A DNA stretch of 64,000 nucleotides from Streptomyces barringtoniae (GTDB taxonomy: Bacteria; Actinomycetota; Actinomycetes; Streptomycetales; Streptomycetaceae): positions 62,001-126,000 of the forward strand of contig NZ_JAJHNP010000024.1 of the NCBI RefSeq assembly GCF_020819595.1, read 5' to 3'. The notes under the pieces were generated by a model. That model saw only the letters and a list, made by a program, of their open reading frames with translations, was not told the origin of the DNA and did no database searches. Shown here one piece after another: positions 56,029-64,000 of the stretch (position 1 is its first letter; each line of letters begins with the position of its first letter). Made by a program: the position numbers and the translations under genes.

Positions 56029-57831
56029 CTACGCGTCCTCCGCCAACTCCAGCCAGCGCAGCTCCAGTTCCTCGCGCTCGCCGACGAGGTCGCGCAACTG
56101 GGCGTCCAGGTCGGCGACCTTGGCGAAGTCGGTGGCGTTCTCGGCGATCTGGGCGTGCAGCTTGGACTCCTTCTCGGAGATCCTGTCCAACTGGCGCTCG
56201 ATCTTCTGGAGTTCCTTCTTGGCGGCGCGCTGGTCGGCGGCGCTCCGCTCGGTCGTGGGGGCCTTGGGGGCCGCGGCGGTGGCGGCGACCGCCTCCTCCA
56301 TGCGCTGCCTGCGCTCAAGGTATTCGTCGATGCCGCGCGGCAGCATCCGCAGGGTGGCGTCGCCGAGCAGGGCGAAGACGCGGTCGGTGGTGCGCTCGAC
56401 GAAGAACCGGTCGTGGGAGATGACGATCATCGAGCCGGGCCAGCCGTCGAGGACGTCCTCCAGCTGCGTGAGGGTCTCGATGTCGAGGTCGTTGGTGGGC
56501 TCGTCCAGGAAGAGGACGTTCGGCTCGTCCATGAGCAGGCGCAGCAGCTGGAGGCGGCGGCGCTCACCACCGGACAGGTCACCGACCGGCGTCCACTGCT
56601 TCTCCTTGCTGAAGCCGAACGTCTCGCACAGCTGCCCGGCAGTCATCTCGCGTCCCTTGCCTAGGTCGACGCGCTCGCGCACCTGCTGGACCGCCTCCAG
56701 GACGCGCGTGTTCGGGTTCAGCTCGGCGACCTCCTGGGAGAGGTAGGCGAGCTTCACGGTCTTGCCGACGGCGATCCGCCCGCCCGCCGGCTGCGCCTCG
56801 CCCTCCGTCCGCGCGGCCTCGGCCATGGCGCGCAGCAGCGAGGTCTTGCCGGCGCCGTTGACGCCGACCAGGCCGATGCGGTCGCCGGGCCCGAGCTGCC
56901 AAGTGACGTGCTTGAGCAGCACCTTGGGTCCGGCCTGCACCGTGACGTCTTCCAGGTCGAAGACGGTCTTGCCGAGCCGCGAGGAGGCGAACTTCATCAG
57001 CTCGCTGCTGTCCCGGGGCGGCGGCACGTCCGCGATCAGCTCGTTGGCGGCCTCGACCCGGAAGCGCGGCTTGGAGGTACGGGCGGGGGCTCCGCGCCGC
57101 AGCCAGGCGAGCTCCTTGCGGACCAGGTTCTGCCGCTTGACCTCTTCGGTGGCCGCGATCCGCTCGCGCTCGGCACGCGCGAAGACGTAGTCGGAGTAGC
57201 CGCCCTCGTACTCGTAGACATCACCGCGCTGGACGTCCCACATGCGCGTGCACACCTGGTCCAGGAACCACCGGTCGTGGGTCACGCACACCAGCGCCGA
57301 GCGCCGGTTCTGCAGGTGCTTCGCGAGCCAGGCGATGCCCTCGACGTCGAGGTGGTTGGTGGGCTCGTCCAGGACGATCAGGTCCTGTTCCTCGATGAGC
57401 AGCTTGGCGAGCGCGATACGGCGCCGCTCACCACCGGACAGCGGCCCGATGACGGTGTCCAGCCCCCTGGGGAAGCCCGGCAGGTCCAGTCCCCCGAACA
57501 GCCCGGTCAGTACGTCCCTGACCTTGGCGTTGCCGGCCCACTCGTGGTCGGCCATGTCGCCGATGACCTCGTGGCGGACGGTGGCGGCGGGGTCGAGGGA
57601 GTCGTGCTGGGTGAGCACGCCGAGGCGCAGCCCACCGGAGTGCGTGACCCGCCCGGTGTCGGCCTCCTCCAGCTTGGCGAGCATCCGGATGAGGGTGGTC
57701 TTGCCGTCGCCGTTGCGTCCCACGACCCCGATCCGGTCCCCTTCCGACACGCCGAGCGAGACGCCGTCCAGCAGGGCACGGGTGCCGTACACCTTGCTGA
57801 CGTTCTCGACATTGACGAGGTTGACGGCCAT
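56029..57831 (-). CDS. ABC-F family ATPase, Uup-like
   Basis: A 600-residue cytosolic protein with two ABC domains and no membrane part. Walker A motifs are GRNGDGKTTLI and GVNGAGKTSLL; signatures are LSGGERRRIALAKLL and LSGGERRRLQLLRLL; Walker B motifs are IVLDEPTNHLD and LFLDEPTNDLD. The C-terminal coiled coil (KKELQKIERQLDRISEKESK, LHAQIAENATDFAKVADLDA) is the DNA/ribosome-binding arm of the Uup type. ABC-F proteins act on the ribosome exit site or resolve stalled ribosomes; some give antibiotic resistance, but no target-specific feature is seen. AGGAG precedes the ATG. Confidence 0.93.
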   Translation of the reverse strand: MAVNLVNVENVSKVYGTRALLDGVSLGVSEGDRIGVVGRNGDGKTTLIRMLAKLEEADTGRVTHSGGLRLGVLTQHDSLDPAATVRHEVIGDMADHEWAGNAKVRDVLTGLFGGLDLPGFPRGLDTVIGPLSGGERRRIALAKLLIEEQDLIVLDEPTNHLDVEGIAWLAKHLQNRRSALVCVTHDRWFLDQVCTRMWDVQRGDVYEYEGGYSDYVFARAERERIAATEEVKRQNLVRKELAWLRRGAPARTSKPRFRVEAANELIADVPPPRDSSELMKFASSRLGKTVFDLEDVTVQAGPKVLLKHVTWQLGPGDRIGLVGVNGAGKTSLLRAMAEAARTEGEAQPAGGRIAVGKTVKLAYLSQEVAELNPNTRVLEAVQQVRERVDLGKGREMTAGQLCETFGFSKEKQWTPVGDLSGGERRRLQLLRLLMDEPNVLFLDEPTNDLDIETLTQLEDVLDGWPGSMIVISHDRFFVERTTDRVFALLGDATLRMLPRGIDEYLERRQRMEEAVAATAAAPKAPTTERSAADQRAAKKELQKIERQLDRISEKESKLHAQIAENATDFAKVADLDAQLRDLVGEREELELRWLELAEDA

Positions 57832-57987
57832 TTCACTCCTGTGCGCGGGGTCGGTCAGCCTTCTAGCGTAGGGCCTGCCGCGATGAAGGCGGGGCGCGAG
57901 GGGGTTGTCACTCTTTGTGATGACCTGATCAGGAAGCGGCCGCTACCGTTGAGGGCAGGCAGCAGGATCCCGTCCATGGGAGGAACC

Positions 57988-58507
57988 ATGGCCTCCGAGT
58001 CCGTAGAGCACCGCGTCCAGTGGCCGGTGCCGCCCCAGGACGGCTACACCGTGGACGACCTGTTCACTCTGCCGGATCTCCCGCCGCACACCGAGCTGAT
58101 CGACGGGAGTCTGGTTTTCGTGAGTCCGCGTCGAGCGGGACATGACCGTCATCCTTGACAACCGTAACGGGCCCGAACCCGATGTCAGCGTGGTCCGAGC
58201 CGACGCGGTCACCGGGCTGGATCAGACCAAGTTCCAGGCCGAGGACGTCCTGCTCGCCGTGGAGGTCGTCTCGCCGGACTCGGAATCCCGCGACCGTACG
58301 ACCAAACCGCAGAAGTACGCCGCCGCAGGGATCCCCAACTATTGGCGTGTCGAACAGAACGGCACCACCGGCGGGCCCGTCATCCATGTCTACGAGCTCG
58401 ACCCACTCACCAAGTCCTACGTGCACATGGGCATGCATCGTGACCGGATCAAGGTCGACAAGCCCTACCCCATCGACATCGACCTGACCACCATCGGCAG
58501 ACGCTGA
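57988..58507 (+). pseudogene. Uma2-family (restriction-endonuclease-like) protein with internal deletion
   Basis: An ATG with GGGAGGAACC starts MASESVEHRVQWPVPPQDGY, then DGYTVDDLFTLPDLPPHTEL and IDGSLVFVSP, the normal Uma2 N-terminus. Just after FVSP (~58127) the sequence jumps to what should be RVERDMTVILDNRNGPEPD in a different frame, continuing EVVSPDSESRDRTTKPQKYA and IPNYWRVE to the end. About 20-30 residues around the usual HS.....L segment are missing and the frame is broken. The downstream part could still be translated from ATG 58142 as a 121-residue fragment but would lack part of the fold. Confidence 0.75.
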
Positions 58508-58511
58508 CCCC

Positions 58512-59405
58512 TCAGACCACCATCGCCCCCGCCACCGGCCCCGCCGCCGTCCGCACCGCGCGGCAGGTGCCGGAGGCCCGTAGGGCTCCCGCCACCTTGT
58601 CCGCCGACTCGGCATCACGCGTCAGGAAGGCCGTCGTGGGCCCGGAGCCCGAGACCAGCGCGGCGAGCGCACCCGCCCCGCGCCCCGCGCCCAGCGTGTC
58701 GGCGAGCTCAGGGAACAGGGACAGCGCCGCGGGCTGAAGATCGTTGGACACGGCCGCCGCCAGCGCCTCCGCGTCCCCCTTCGCCAGCGCCTCCAGCAGC
58801 TCCGCCGAGGCGACCGGCTCCGGGATCTCCCGCCCCTCCGCCAGCCGGTCGAACTCCCGGAAGACCGCCGGCGTCGACAACCCCCTCCCGGCCATCGCGA
58901 ACACCCAGTGGAAGGTGCCGCCGACCTCGAGGGCGGTCAGTCGCTCGCCCCGCCCGATGCCGAGAGCCACGCCCCCGACCAGGCTGAACGGCACGTCGCT
59001 GCCCAGTTCGGCGCAGATGGCGAGAAGCTCGGCCCGCGACGCCGCCGTACCCCACAGCGTGTTGCAGGCGAGCAGCGCGCCCGCGCCGTCCGCGCTGCCG
59101 CCCGCCATGCCGCCGGCGACCGGGATGTCCTTGGCGATGTGGATGTGGACGTTCGGCTCGATGCCCCGGCGCCCGGCGAGCGCGATCGCGGCGCGTGCGG
59201 CGAGGTTGGTGCGGTCCAGGGGGACCTGGTCGGCGTCCGGGCCCTCACAGGTGATCCGGAGTTCCTCGGCCGGGGTCACCGTCACCTCGTCGTACAGGCC
59301 GACGGCGAGGAAGACGTTGGCGAGGTCGTGGAACCCGTCGGGGCGGGCGGCGCCGACCGCGAGCTGGACGTTGACCTTGGCCGGGACGCGTACCGTGACG
59401 CTCAC
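58512..59405 (-). CDS. ispE: 4-diphosphocytidyl-2-C-methyl-D-erythritol kinase
   Basis: A 297-residue GHMP kinase of the MEP isoprenoid pathway. Motifs: VRVPAKVNVQLAVGAARPDG, FHDLANVFLAVGLYDEVTV, the ATP loop PVAGGMAGGSADGAGALLAC, AELGSDVPFSLVGG and the C-terminal LVSGSGPTTAFL. The GTG start overlaps the rsmA stop by 4 bp. The pair rsmA-ispE is conserved in actinobacteria. Confidence 0.97.
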   Translation of the reverse strand: MSVTVRVPAKVNVQLAVGAARPDGFHDLANVFLAVGLYDEVTVTPAEELRITCEGPDADQVPLDRTNLAARAAIALAGRRGIEPNVHIHIAKDIPVAGGMAGGSADGAGALLACNTLWGTAASRAELLAICAELGSDVPFSLVGGVALGIGRGERLTALEVGGTFHWVFAMAGRGLSTPAVFREFDRLAEGREIPEPVASAELLEALAKGDAEALAAAVSNDLQPAALSLFPELADTLGAGRGAGALAALVSGSGPTTAFLTRDAESADKVAGALRASGTCRAVRTAAGPVAGAMVV

Positions 59406-60295
59406 TTGCCGCTCTCCTCGTGCTCGGTGACCGCCGCGTCCTTGTGCTCGGCGATCCGCGCGAACTCCTCCACCGTCAGCGACTCGCCGCGCGCCTGCGG
59501 AGAGACGCCGGCCGCGACCAGCGCGGCCTCGGCGGCAGCGGCGGACCCGGCCCAGCCGGCCAGGGCCGCCCGCAGGGTCTTGCGGCGCTGCGCGAAGGCC
59601 GCGTCGACGGCGGCGAAGACCTGGGCCTTGGAGGCGGTCGTCTTGATCGGCTCGGCCCTGCGGACGAGGGACACCAGCCCGCTGTCGACGTTCGGCGCGG
59701 GCCAGAAGACCTTGCGGCCGATGGCCCCGGCCCGCTTCACCTCGGCGTACCAGTTGGCCTTCACCGACGGCACGCCGTACACCTTCGAGCCGGGCGCGGC
59801 GGCCAGCCGGTCGGCGACCTCGGACTGCACCATGACGAGGGTGCGTTCGATGCTCGGAAAGGTGTCGAGCATGTGCAGCAGCACGGGTACGGCGACGTTG
59901 TAGGGGAGGTTCGCCACCAGCGCCGTCGGCGGGGGGCCGGGCAGTTCGGTGACGTGCATCGCGTCGGAGTGGACCAGCGCGAACCGGTCGGCGCGCGCCG
60001 GCATGCGCGCCCCGATGGTCGCGGGCAGGGCCGCGGCGAGCACGTCGTCGATCTCGACGGCGGTGACCCGGTCGGCGACCTCCAGCAGCGCCAGCGTGAG
60101 GGACCCGAGCCCCGGACCGATCTCGACGACCACGTCGTCGGGGCGGACCTCGGCGGTGCGGACGATCCGGCGGACCGTGTTGGCGTCGATCACGAAGTTC
60201 TGGCCGCGCTGCTTGGTGGGACGGACACCGAGCGCTGCCGCCAGCTCACGGATGTCGGCGGGACCGAGGAGGGCGTCGGGGGTGGGGCTGCTCAC
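59402..60295 (-). CDS. rsmA: 16S rRNA dimethyladenosine transferase (A1518/A1519)
   Basis: A 297-residue enzyme (KsgA) dimethylating two adenines in 16S helix 45, a late ribosome-assembly step; its loss gives kasugamycin resistance. Motifs: RPTKQRGQNFVIDANTVRRI, VVEIGPGLGSLTLALLEV (SAM motif I), catalytic NLPYNVAVPVLLHM, and TLRAALAGWAGS. The GTG at 60295 is used; its ribosome site is weak. It lies between rpfB and ispE in one orientation, as is usual. Confidence 0.97.
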   Translation of the reverse strand: MSSPTPDALLGPADIRELAAALGVRPTKQRGQNFVIDANTVRRIVRTAEVRPDDVVVEIGPGLGSLTLALLEVADRVTAVEIDDVLAAALPATIGARMPARADRFALVHSDAMHVTELPGPPPTALVANLPYNVAVPVLLHMLDTFPSIERTLVMVQSEVADRLAAAPGSKVYGVPSVKANWYAEVKRAGAIGRKVFWPAPNVDSGLVSLVRRAEPIKTTASKAQVFAAVDAAFAQRRKTLRAALAGWAGSAAAAEAALVAAGVSPQARGESLTVEEFARIAEHKDAAVTEHEESGK

Positions 60296-60442
60296 GGGAC
60301 AAGGGTACGGGGGCCCGCCGGGCCGGACTGCCAGGCGTCCCGGTGCCGAGGCCGGGCACGGTGCCGCAGCCCCACGCGGCCCGCACCCGGCAGACGGCCC
60401 CCGGCCCCGCGGCGCACCCCCGCGTCAGCCGTGCACTCCGCG

Positions 60443-62074
60443 TCAGCGGTGCAACCGTGCCCCGCAGCTCGGCCAGGGTGTGGCCCCCCGGCGCGTGTAC
60501 AGCTTCTTCGCGCGGAAGGTCTGTTCCTCCGCCGGGGCGTCCTGGGGCCGGCCGCTGCCGCCGAGGGCGCGCCAGGTGCCGAGGTCGAACTGGTAGAGCC
60601 CGCCGAACGTCCCCGAGGGGTCGACCGCGTGCGGGCGGCCACCGGACTCGCAGGCGGCGAGGCCGTGCCAGTTCAGGTGGTCGGCGCCCTTCACGGAGGT
60701 CGGCCGCGGCTTGGTGCCCACCTTCACCACCTGCTTGCGCGGCTTGCGCACGACCTCGGACTTCTCCCGGCGCGGCTTCTCCCGGACCCCGTTGACGATG
60801 CGCAGCAGGTAGGTGTCGCGGCGCAGCCCGGGCTGTCCGACCTGTGCGACGACCTCGGTGCCCTTGAAGAGGGAGGGGTCCTCGGTGTGCTCGACCTCGA
60901 AGGGGATCTCCTCCTCGCGGACCTCCCGGCTGCCCTTGATCCGGAGCACGGTCACCGTCTGCCCGTCGCGCGGGAAGCTGTCCAGCGGGACGGAGGTGGT
61001 GTCCTGGCCGTGCAGGCCGATCCCGGCCTCCTCGACGGCCTCGCGGACGGTGGCCGCGTTGGTGCGGATGGTCTGGGTCCGGCCGTCGGCCATGATCGTG
61101 ACGGCGCGTTCGGTGCGTACGTCGAGCGCGAGCCCGGCGCGTCCGATGGCCCGCGAGCCGGCGGCGGACAGGTACGCGCCCTCCGCGCGCACTCCCAGCT
61201 CGTCCAGCGCGCCTGCCACCGTGTGTGCCGTCGTCCACACATCGCGCCGCTGGCCGTCGAGGGTGAGCCGGACGGGGCGCCCGTAGCGCACGGCGATCGC
61301 GTCTCCGCTGGTGAGCGCCTTGCCGGGGGCGGGCGCGACGAGGTCGTGCGCCCCCACGTGCACTCCCTCCTCGGCGAGCAGCCCGCGCACGTCGTCGGCG
61401 AAGGTGTGCAGGGTGCGCTGCTTGCCGTCGACGGTCAGCTCGACCGCCTTGTCCTTGGCGACGAACGCGGTGGTGCCGCCCGCGAGGAAGGCCACGACCA
61501 GCGCCTGCGGCAGCAGGCGGCGCACGGCGGACTCCGGGCGCTCGGCGCAGCGCGCCCTGCGCCGGCGAGCGGCCCGCCCGCTCACCCCGGGGGGCGCCCC
61601 GGCGCCGTACTCCCCTTCCTCGCCGAGCGCGTCCCGGCCGTCCAGCGGGCCCCGCGCGCCTCCGGCGTCCCGCATGCCGCCGGCTCCCGCGACGCCCGGC
61701 GCGCTCCCGGTCCGCGGACTCCCGGCGGGCTGCGTGGCCCCGGCGGCCTGGGGTCCTCCCGCGGCACCGCCGTCCTGGGCGTTCCCGGCCCATGGCACGC
61801 CGCTCCCGCCCTGCCGCGGCAGCACCGGCTCGGCGACGAAGTACGCCTGCGCCTCGTAAGCGGGCCGGTAGGTGTCCTCGTACCGCTCGTCGGAGCCGTA
61901 CTGTCCGTATGGCCCGTATGGCCCGTACCCGCCGTACGACAGGGTCTCCGCCGTGTGCACGGAGCCCTCGGGGCCGTACGGCTCATATGTCCCGTAGGGC
62001 TCGTAAGGCTCGAACGTCTCGTACGGCCAGTACGGCTCGTAGGCATCGAACGTCTCGTACTGCGACTTGCTCAC
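60443..62074 (-). CDS. rpfB: Resuscitation-promoting factor RpfB-like (DUF348 x3, G5, Rpf transglycosylase)
   Basis: A 543-residue membrane-anchored peptidoglycan hydrolase. N-terminal ~185 residues are cytoplasmic-type and Tyr-rich (YEPYGTYEPYG, YGPYGPYGQYG). A helix (LLPQALVVAFLAGGTTAFVA, ~188-207) follows, then three DUF348 units (VELTVDGKQRTLHTFADDVR; VRLTLDGQRRDVWTTAHTVA; VTIMADGRTQTIRTNAATVR) and a G5 domain (IPFEVEHTEDPSLFKGTEVV). The Rpf lysozyme-like domain is last, with catalytic Glu in LAACESGGRPHAVDPSG (~474) and GLYQFDLGTWRALGG. It cleaves glycan strands to aid spore germination and regrowth. The GTG at 62074 has GGAG at 9 bp; the frame is open upstream. Confidence 0.94.
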   Translation of the reverse strand: MSKSQYETFDAYEPYWPYETFEPYEPYGTYEPYGPEGSVHTAETLSYGGYGPYGPYGQYGSDERYEDTYRPAYEAQAYFVAEPVLPRQGGSGVPWAGNAQDGGAAGGPQAAGATQPAGSPRTGSAPGVAGAGGMRDAGGARGPLDGRDALGEEGEYGAGAPPGVSGRAARRRRARCAERPESAVRRLLPQALVVAFLAGGTTAFVAKDKAVELTVDGKQRTLHTFADDVRGLLAEEGVHVGAHDLVAPAPGKALTSGDAIAVRYGRPVRLTLDGQRRDVWTTAHTVAGALDELGVRAEGAYLSAAGSRAIGRAGLALDVRTERAVTIMADGRTQTIRTNAATVREAVEEAGIGLHGQDTTSVPLDSFPRDGQTVTVLRIKGSREVREEEIPFEVEHTEDPSLFKGTEVVAQVGQPGLRRDTYLLRIVNGVREKPRREKSEVVRKPRKQVVKVGTKPRPTSVKGADHLNWHGLAACESGGRPHAVDPSGTFGGLYQFDLGTWRALGGSGRPQDAPAEEQTFRAKKLYTRRGATPWPSCGARLHR

Positions 62075-62243
62075 GCCGACACGCTCCAGCGGTGCAGAGG
62101 GGTCCGGATCGGGCCCCCAGAACCTAGCGGAGCGGTCGTCACTCTCCAAAGCGGCGCGGCTACGCACTGTTGCCCGTCGAGCGCGCACCCCGTGCTCGAA
62201 CAGGCGACTCAGCAGAACAGGAGGCCCATGAGCCTCACGAGCC

Positions 62244-63140
62244 TCAGTAGTCGAAGGCGCGGCCGGTGTTGACGGCGAGGGCCGTCGCCAGCGCGTCCTC
62301 GTCGATGCCGCGCACCGCGGCCATCGCGCGCACCGTGACGGGGATCAGATACGGCGCGTTGGGGCGCCCGCGGTACGGCGCCGGGGTCAGGAAGGGCGCG
62401 TCGGTCTCCACGAGGACCAGTTCCAGCGGGGCGACGGCGAGCGCGTCCCGCAGGTTCTGGGCGTTCTTGAAGGTGACGTTGCCGGCGAAGGACATGAAGT
62501 AGCCCTCGCGGGCGCAGATCTCCGCCATCTCGGCGTCGCCGGAGTAGCAGTGGAAGACGGTGCGCTCCGGGGCGCCCTCCTCCTTCAGGACGCGCAGGAC
62601 GTCGGCGTGCGCGTCCCGGTCGTGGATGACGAGCGCCTTGCCGTGCCGCTTGGCGATCTCGATGTGGGCGCGGAAGGACCGCTCCTGGGCCGCCTTGCCC
62701 TGCGGGCCGGTGCGGAAGTAGTCCAGCCCCGTCTCGCCGACGCCCTTGACCTGGGGCAGCCCGGCGAGCCGGTCGATCTCGGCGAGCGCCTCGTCGAGCG
62801 CCGTGTCTCCGCCCGGCTCCCGGGCGCCCTGCCGCGACCAGCCGTCGGGGTCGCCGTGCACGATGCGCGGGGCCTCGTTGGGGTGAAGGGCGACGGTGGC
62901 GTGGACGCTGTCGTGGGCGGCGGCGATCTCGGCGGCCCACTGCGAGCCCTTGACGTCGCAGCCGACCTGGACGACGGTCGTCACCCCCACCGACGCGGCC
63001 TTCGCGAGGCCCTCCGCGACCGTGCCGGACTGCATGTCGAGGTGGGTGTGCGAGTCGGCGACCGGAACCCGCAGCGGCGGCGGAAGCGGCGGTGCGGCGT
63101 TCTTGTCGCCCTTGGAGGTCTGGCCGGCGTTCGAAGACAT
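62244..63140 (-). CDS. tatD: TatD-family metal-dependent hydrolase / DNase
   Basis: A 298-residue TIM-barrel hydrolase. Metal ligands: VADSHTHLDM (HxH), GVGETGLDYFRTGPQG (Glu), ALVIHDRDAHADVL (His), TVFHCYSGD (His), and LVETDAPFLTPAPYRG (Asp). These are complete, so it should be an active 3'-5' nuclease or deoxyribonuclease. It has a short disordered N-terminus. The order rsmI...tatD-rpfB-rsmA-ispE is conserved in actinobacteria (metG often intervenes; here it is absent from the interval). Confidence 0.95.
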   Translation of the reverse strand: MSSNAGQTSKGDKNAAPPLPPPLRVPVADSHTHLDMQSGTVAEGLAKAASVGVTTVVQVGCDVKGSQWAAEIAAAHDSVHATVALHPNEAPRIVHGDPDGWSRQGAREPGGDTALDEALAEIDRLAGLPQVKGVGETGLDYFRTGPQGKAAQERSFRAHIEIAKRHGKALVIHDRDAHADVLRVLKEEGAPERTVFHCYSGDAEMAEICAREGYFMSFAGNVTFKNAQNLRDALAVAPLELVLVETDAPFLTPAPYRGRPNAPYLIPVTVRAMAAVRGIDEDALATALAVNTGRAFDY

Positions 63141-63187
63141 GCCCCGATCCTACGAAAGGGGCATGCCCGCGCCGACCGGCGATCCGC

Positions 63188-63625
63188 TCAGCCGGCCTTG
63201 CGCTGGAACGGGTGCAGGAGATCGGACAGGTGCCAGTGGTGCGGCTCCCCGTGCACCCCTGCCTCCCCGGCCGTCGCGGGCTCTCCCGGCTCCGCGGGCA
63301 CCACGGGCGCCTCGACCGGGCCCGCCTGCGGCACGGCGTGGTGCCGCTCGGCGCTGCCGCGCACCGACGAGACCTGCCCGGCGCGCATGATCCGCACGAC
63401 ATGGCCGTCGCAGTTGTGGCAGCTGGGCCGGCTCAGCGGCGACGGCACGACCCGGCCGTCGGCCACGTACCGCACGAACTCGTGCCCGTCGGCATCCGTG
63501 TGGTGCTCTATCTCGTACGACTGCTCCCAGCCGTGCCCGCATCGCATGCAGGCGAACGAGTACGACTCGTGAACGACGGCTGTGGGCGTGCCACGGAGGC
63601 CGGTCTGCCCTGCGGTCTCGCTCAT
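63188..63625 (-). CDS. Conserved zinc-ribbon-like protein of unknown function
   Basis: A 145-residue protein. It contains two CxxC motifs, FACMRCGHGW and PSCHNCDGHVVRIM, about 45 residues apart, which form a probable zinc ribbon in a cytosolic protein. The C-terminal third is Pro/Glu/Ala-rich and ends HWHLSDLLHPFQRKAG. I do not recognise a named family. AGGAG lies 5 bp before the ATG. It lies 48 bp upstream of tatD and probably in the same transcript. Confidence 0.78.
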   Translation of the reverse strand: MSETAGQTGLRGTPTAVVHESYSFACMRCGHGWEQSYEIEHHTDADGHEFVRYVADGRVVPSPLSRPSCHNCDGHVVRIMRAGQVSSVRGSAERHHAVPQAGPVEAPVVPAEPGEPATAGEAGVHGEPHHWHLSDLLHPFQRKAG

Positions 63626-63651
63626 GCCAGCTCCTTTTGTCCGCTGGACAA

Positions 63652-63670
63652 ACGCCCCGCAACGGGGCGT
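63652..63670 (-). terminator. Short terminator with U-rich tail before the zinc-ribbon gene
   Basis: On the minus strand ACGCCCCG-TTG-CGGGGCGT is followed by TTGTCC, an 8-bp stem with a 3-base loop and partial T-run. It lies 5 bp past a possible small ORF and about 215 bp past the rsmI stop. Confidence 0.7.
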
Positions 63671-63674
63671 CTCT

Positions 63675-63812
63675 TCAACCAGTGGACGCCTTCACCAGCG
63701 TGAACGCACCAGGGCTGTCGAGTGTTTGAGGCGTTTTGGGTCTTCCTTGCCGAAGAACCCCCGGTCGGCCCCGTTTCCCTTTGCCATCGGCGACAGCCTT
63801 TTGCCGTCCCAT
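63675..63812 (-). CDS. Possible small basic ORF (45 residues) or small RNA ahead of a terminator
   Basis: An ATG at 63812 opens a 45-codon frame reading MGRQKAVADGKGKRGRPGVL, then QGRPKTPQTLDSPG, ending TGA at 63675 just 5 bp before a terminator hairpin. It is Lys/Arg-rich and holds two AT-hook-like cores (KRGRPG and QGRPK). Codon use is unlike its neighbours (AAA, AGA, CTT, ACA, CAA), and the ribosome site (GAGTGAG) is weak, so an untranslated RNA or the rsmI 3' UTR is an alternative. Confidence 0.4.
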   Translation of the reverse strand: MGRQKAVADGKGKRGRPGVLRQGRPKTPQTLDSPGAFTLVKASTG

Positions 63813-63883
63813 GGCTCACTCGCTCACCCGAGAACAGTCCTGCTCAGTGGGGTGGTCAGCGCAGGCCGGGGCAGCGCTTCCCG

Positions 63884-64000
63884 TCACTCACCGGAACGCT
63901 TCGCAGCGACAACCGCATCGAAAACGACCCGCTTCGGCACCCCCGCCTCCACGGCCACCGCCGCGATCGCCTCCTTGCGCCGCTCCCCCGCCTCCTCACG
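63884..64000 (-). CDS. rsmI: 16S rRNA (cytidine1402-2'-O)-methyltransferase, C-terminal end
   Basis: The last 38 codons are within the window: REEAGERRKEAIAAVAVEAG then VPKRVVFDAVVAAKRSGE and TGA. This matches the conserved RsmI C-terminal helix region (KEAIAEVAxxxGLPKRxVYDAVVAAK). The catalytic part lies to the right of the window. RsmI methylates C1402 in the ribosome decoding centre. Confidence 0.85.
   Translation of the reverse strand, partial: REEAGERRKEAIAAVAVEAGVPKRVVFDAVVAAKRSGE

Noticed and set aside
63622..63819. 65-codon minus-strand ORF ending on the zinc-ribbon start
   Set aside because: It passes through the terminator hairpin at 63652-63670. The alternative frame that stops just before the hairpin is more plausible.

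Overview
This is a piece of a high-GC actinobacterial chromosome, almost certainly Streptomyces. The codons are strongly G/C-ending and GTG or TTG starts are common. The gene content and order (mfd, glmU-prs-rplY-pth, ppc, galTEK, rsmI-tatD-rpfB-rsmA-ispE) is the conserved chromosomal core of that genus. There is no phage, plasmid, insertion sequence or CRISPR array. One tRNA gene (Gln, UUG) was found.

Layout. 1-5 kb: the 3' part of mazG, a SurA-like lipoprotein, a secreted DUF1906 hydrolase-like protein, and a TPR-bearing Ser/Thr kinase coupled to a small membrane protein. 5-10 kb: an orphan adenine methylase fused to an S-subunit-like domain, two small exported proteins and an exported HNH nuclease. 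10-18 kb: a broken merR remnant, mfd, and a FtsX/MacB-type ABC exporter divergent from a 14-TM MFS exporter. 19-22 kb: a DUF485/sodium symporter pair and a 38-bp tandem repeat array. 22-23.8 kb: a DivIVA-like coiled-coil protein and two decayed genes.

23.8-29.4 kb is the most unusual part: a divergent four-gene locus in which toxin-type domains (WHH nuclease, two nucleic-acid-deaminase-like domains) sit with, or are fused to, immunity-type SUKH domains, all without export signals. 29.4-31.8 kb: an orphan histidine kinase and a HTH/LAGLIDADG-like gene ending 11 bp before tRNA-Gln. 31.9-40.2 kb is housekeeping: glmU, prs, rplY, pth, a sortase-E-type surface protein and ppc.

40.5-45.3 kb: a fatty acid desaturase with its TetR regulator, a Phd/ParE-type toxin-antitoxin pair, a VOC protein, a methyltransferase facing a MarR regulator, and a LuxR-type regulator. 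45.7-51 kb: the galTEK operon divergent from a sodium/sugar symporter across an AT-rich control region with repeats. 51-58.5 kb: an atypical response regulator, two tandem PQQ-propeller membrane proteins, an ABC-F ATPase and a deleted Uma2 pseudogene. 58.5-64 kb: ispE, rsmA, rpfB, tatD, a zinc-ribbon protein, a possible small basic ORF with its own terminator, and the 3' end of rsmI.

Many operons show 4-bp start/stop overlaps (kinase pair, ABC exporter, desaturase-TetR, antitoxin-toxin, galTE, rsmA-ispE), which supports translational coupling. Several convergent or 3' junctions carry long perfect hairpins typical of Streptomyces terminators. Positions of starts, repeats and hairpins were read by eye from the sequence; family assignments are from motif recognition, not from database searches.
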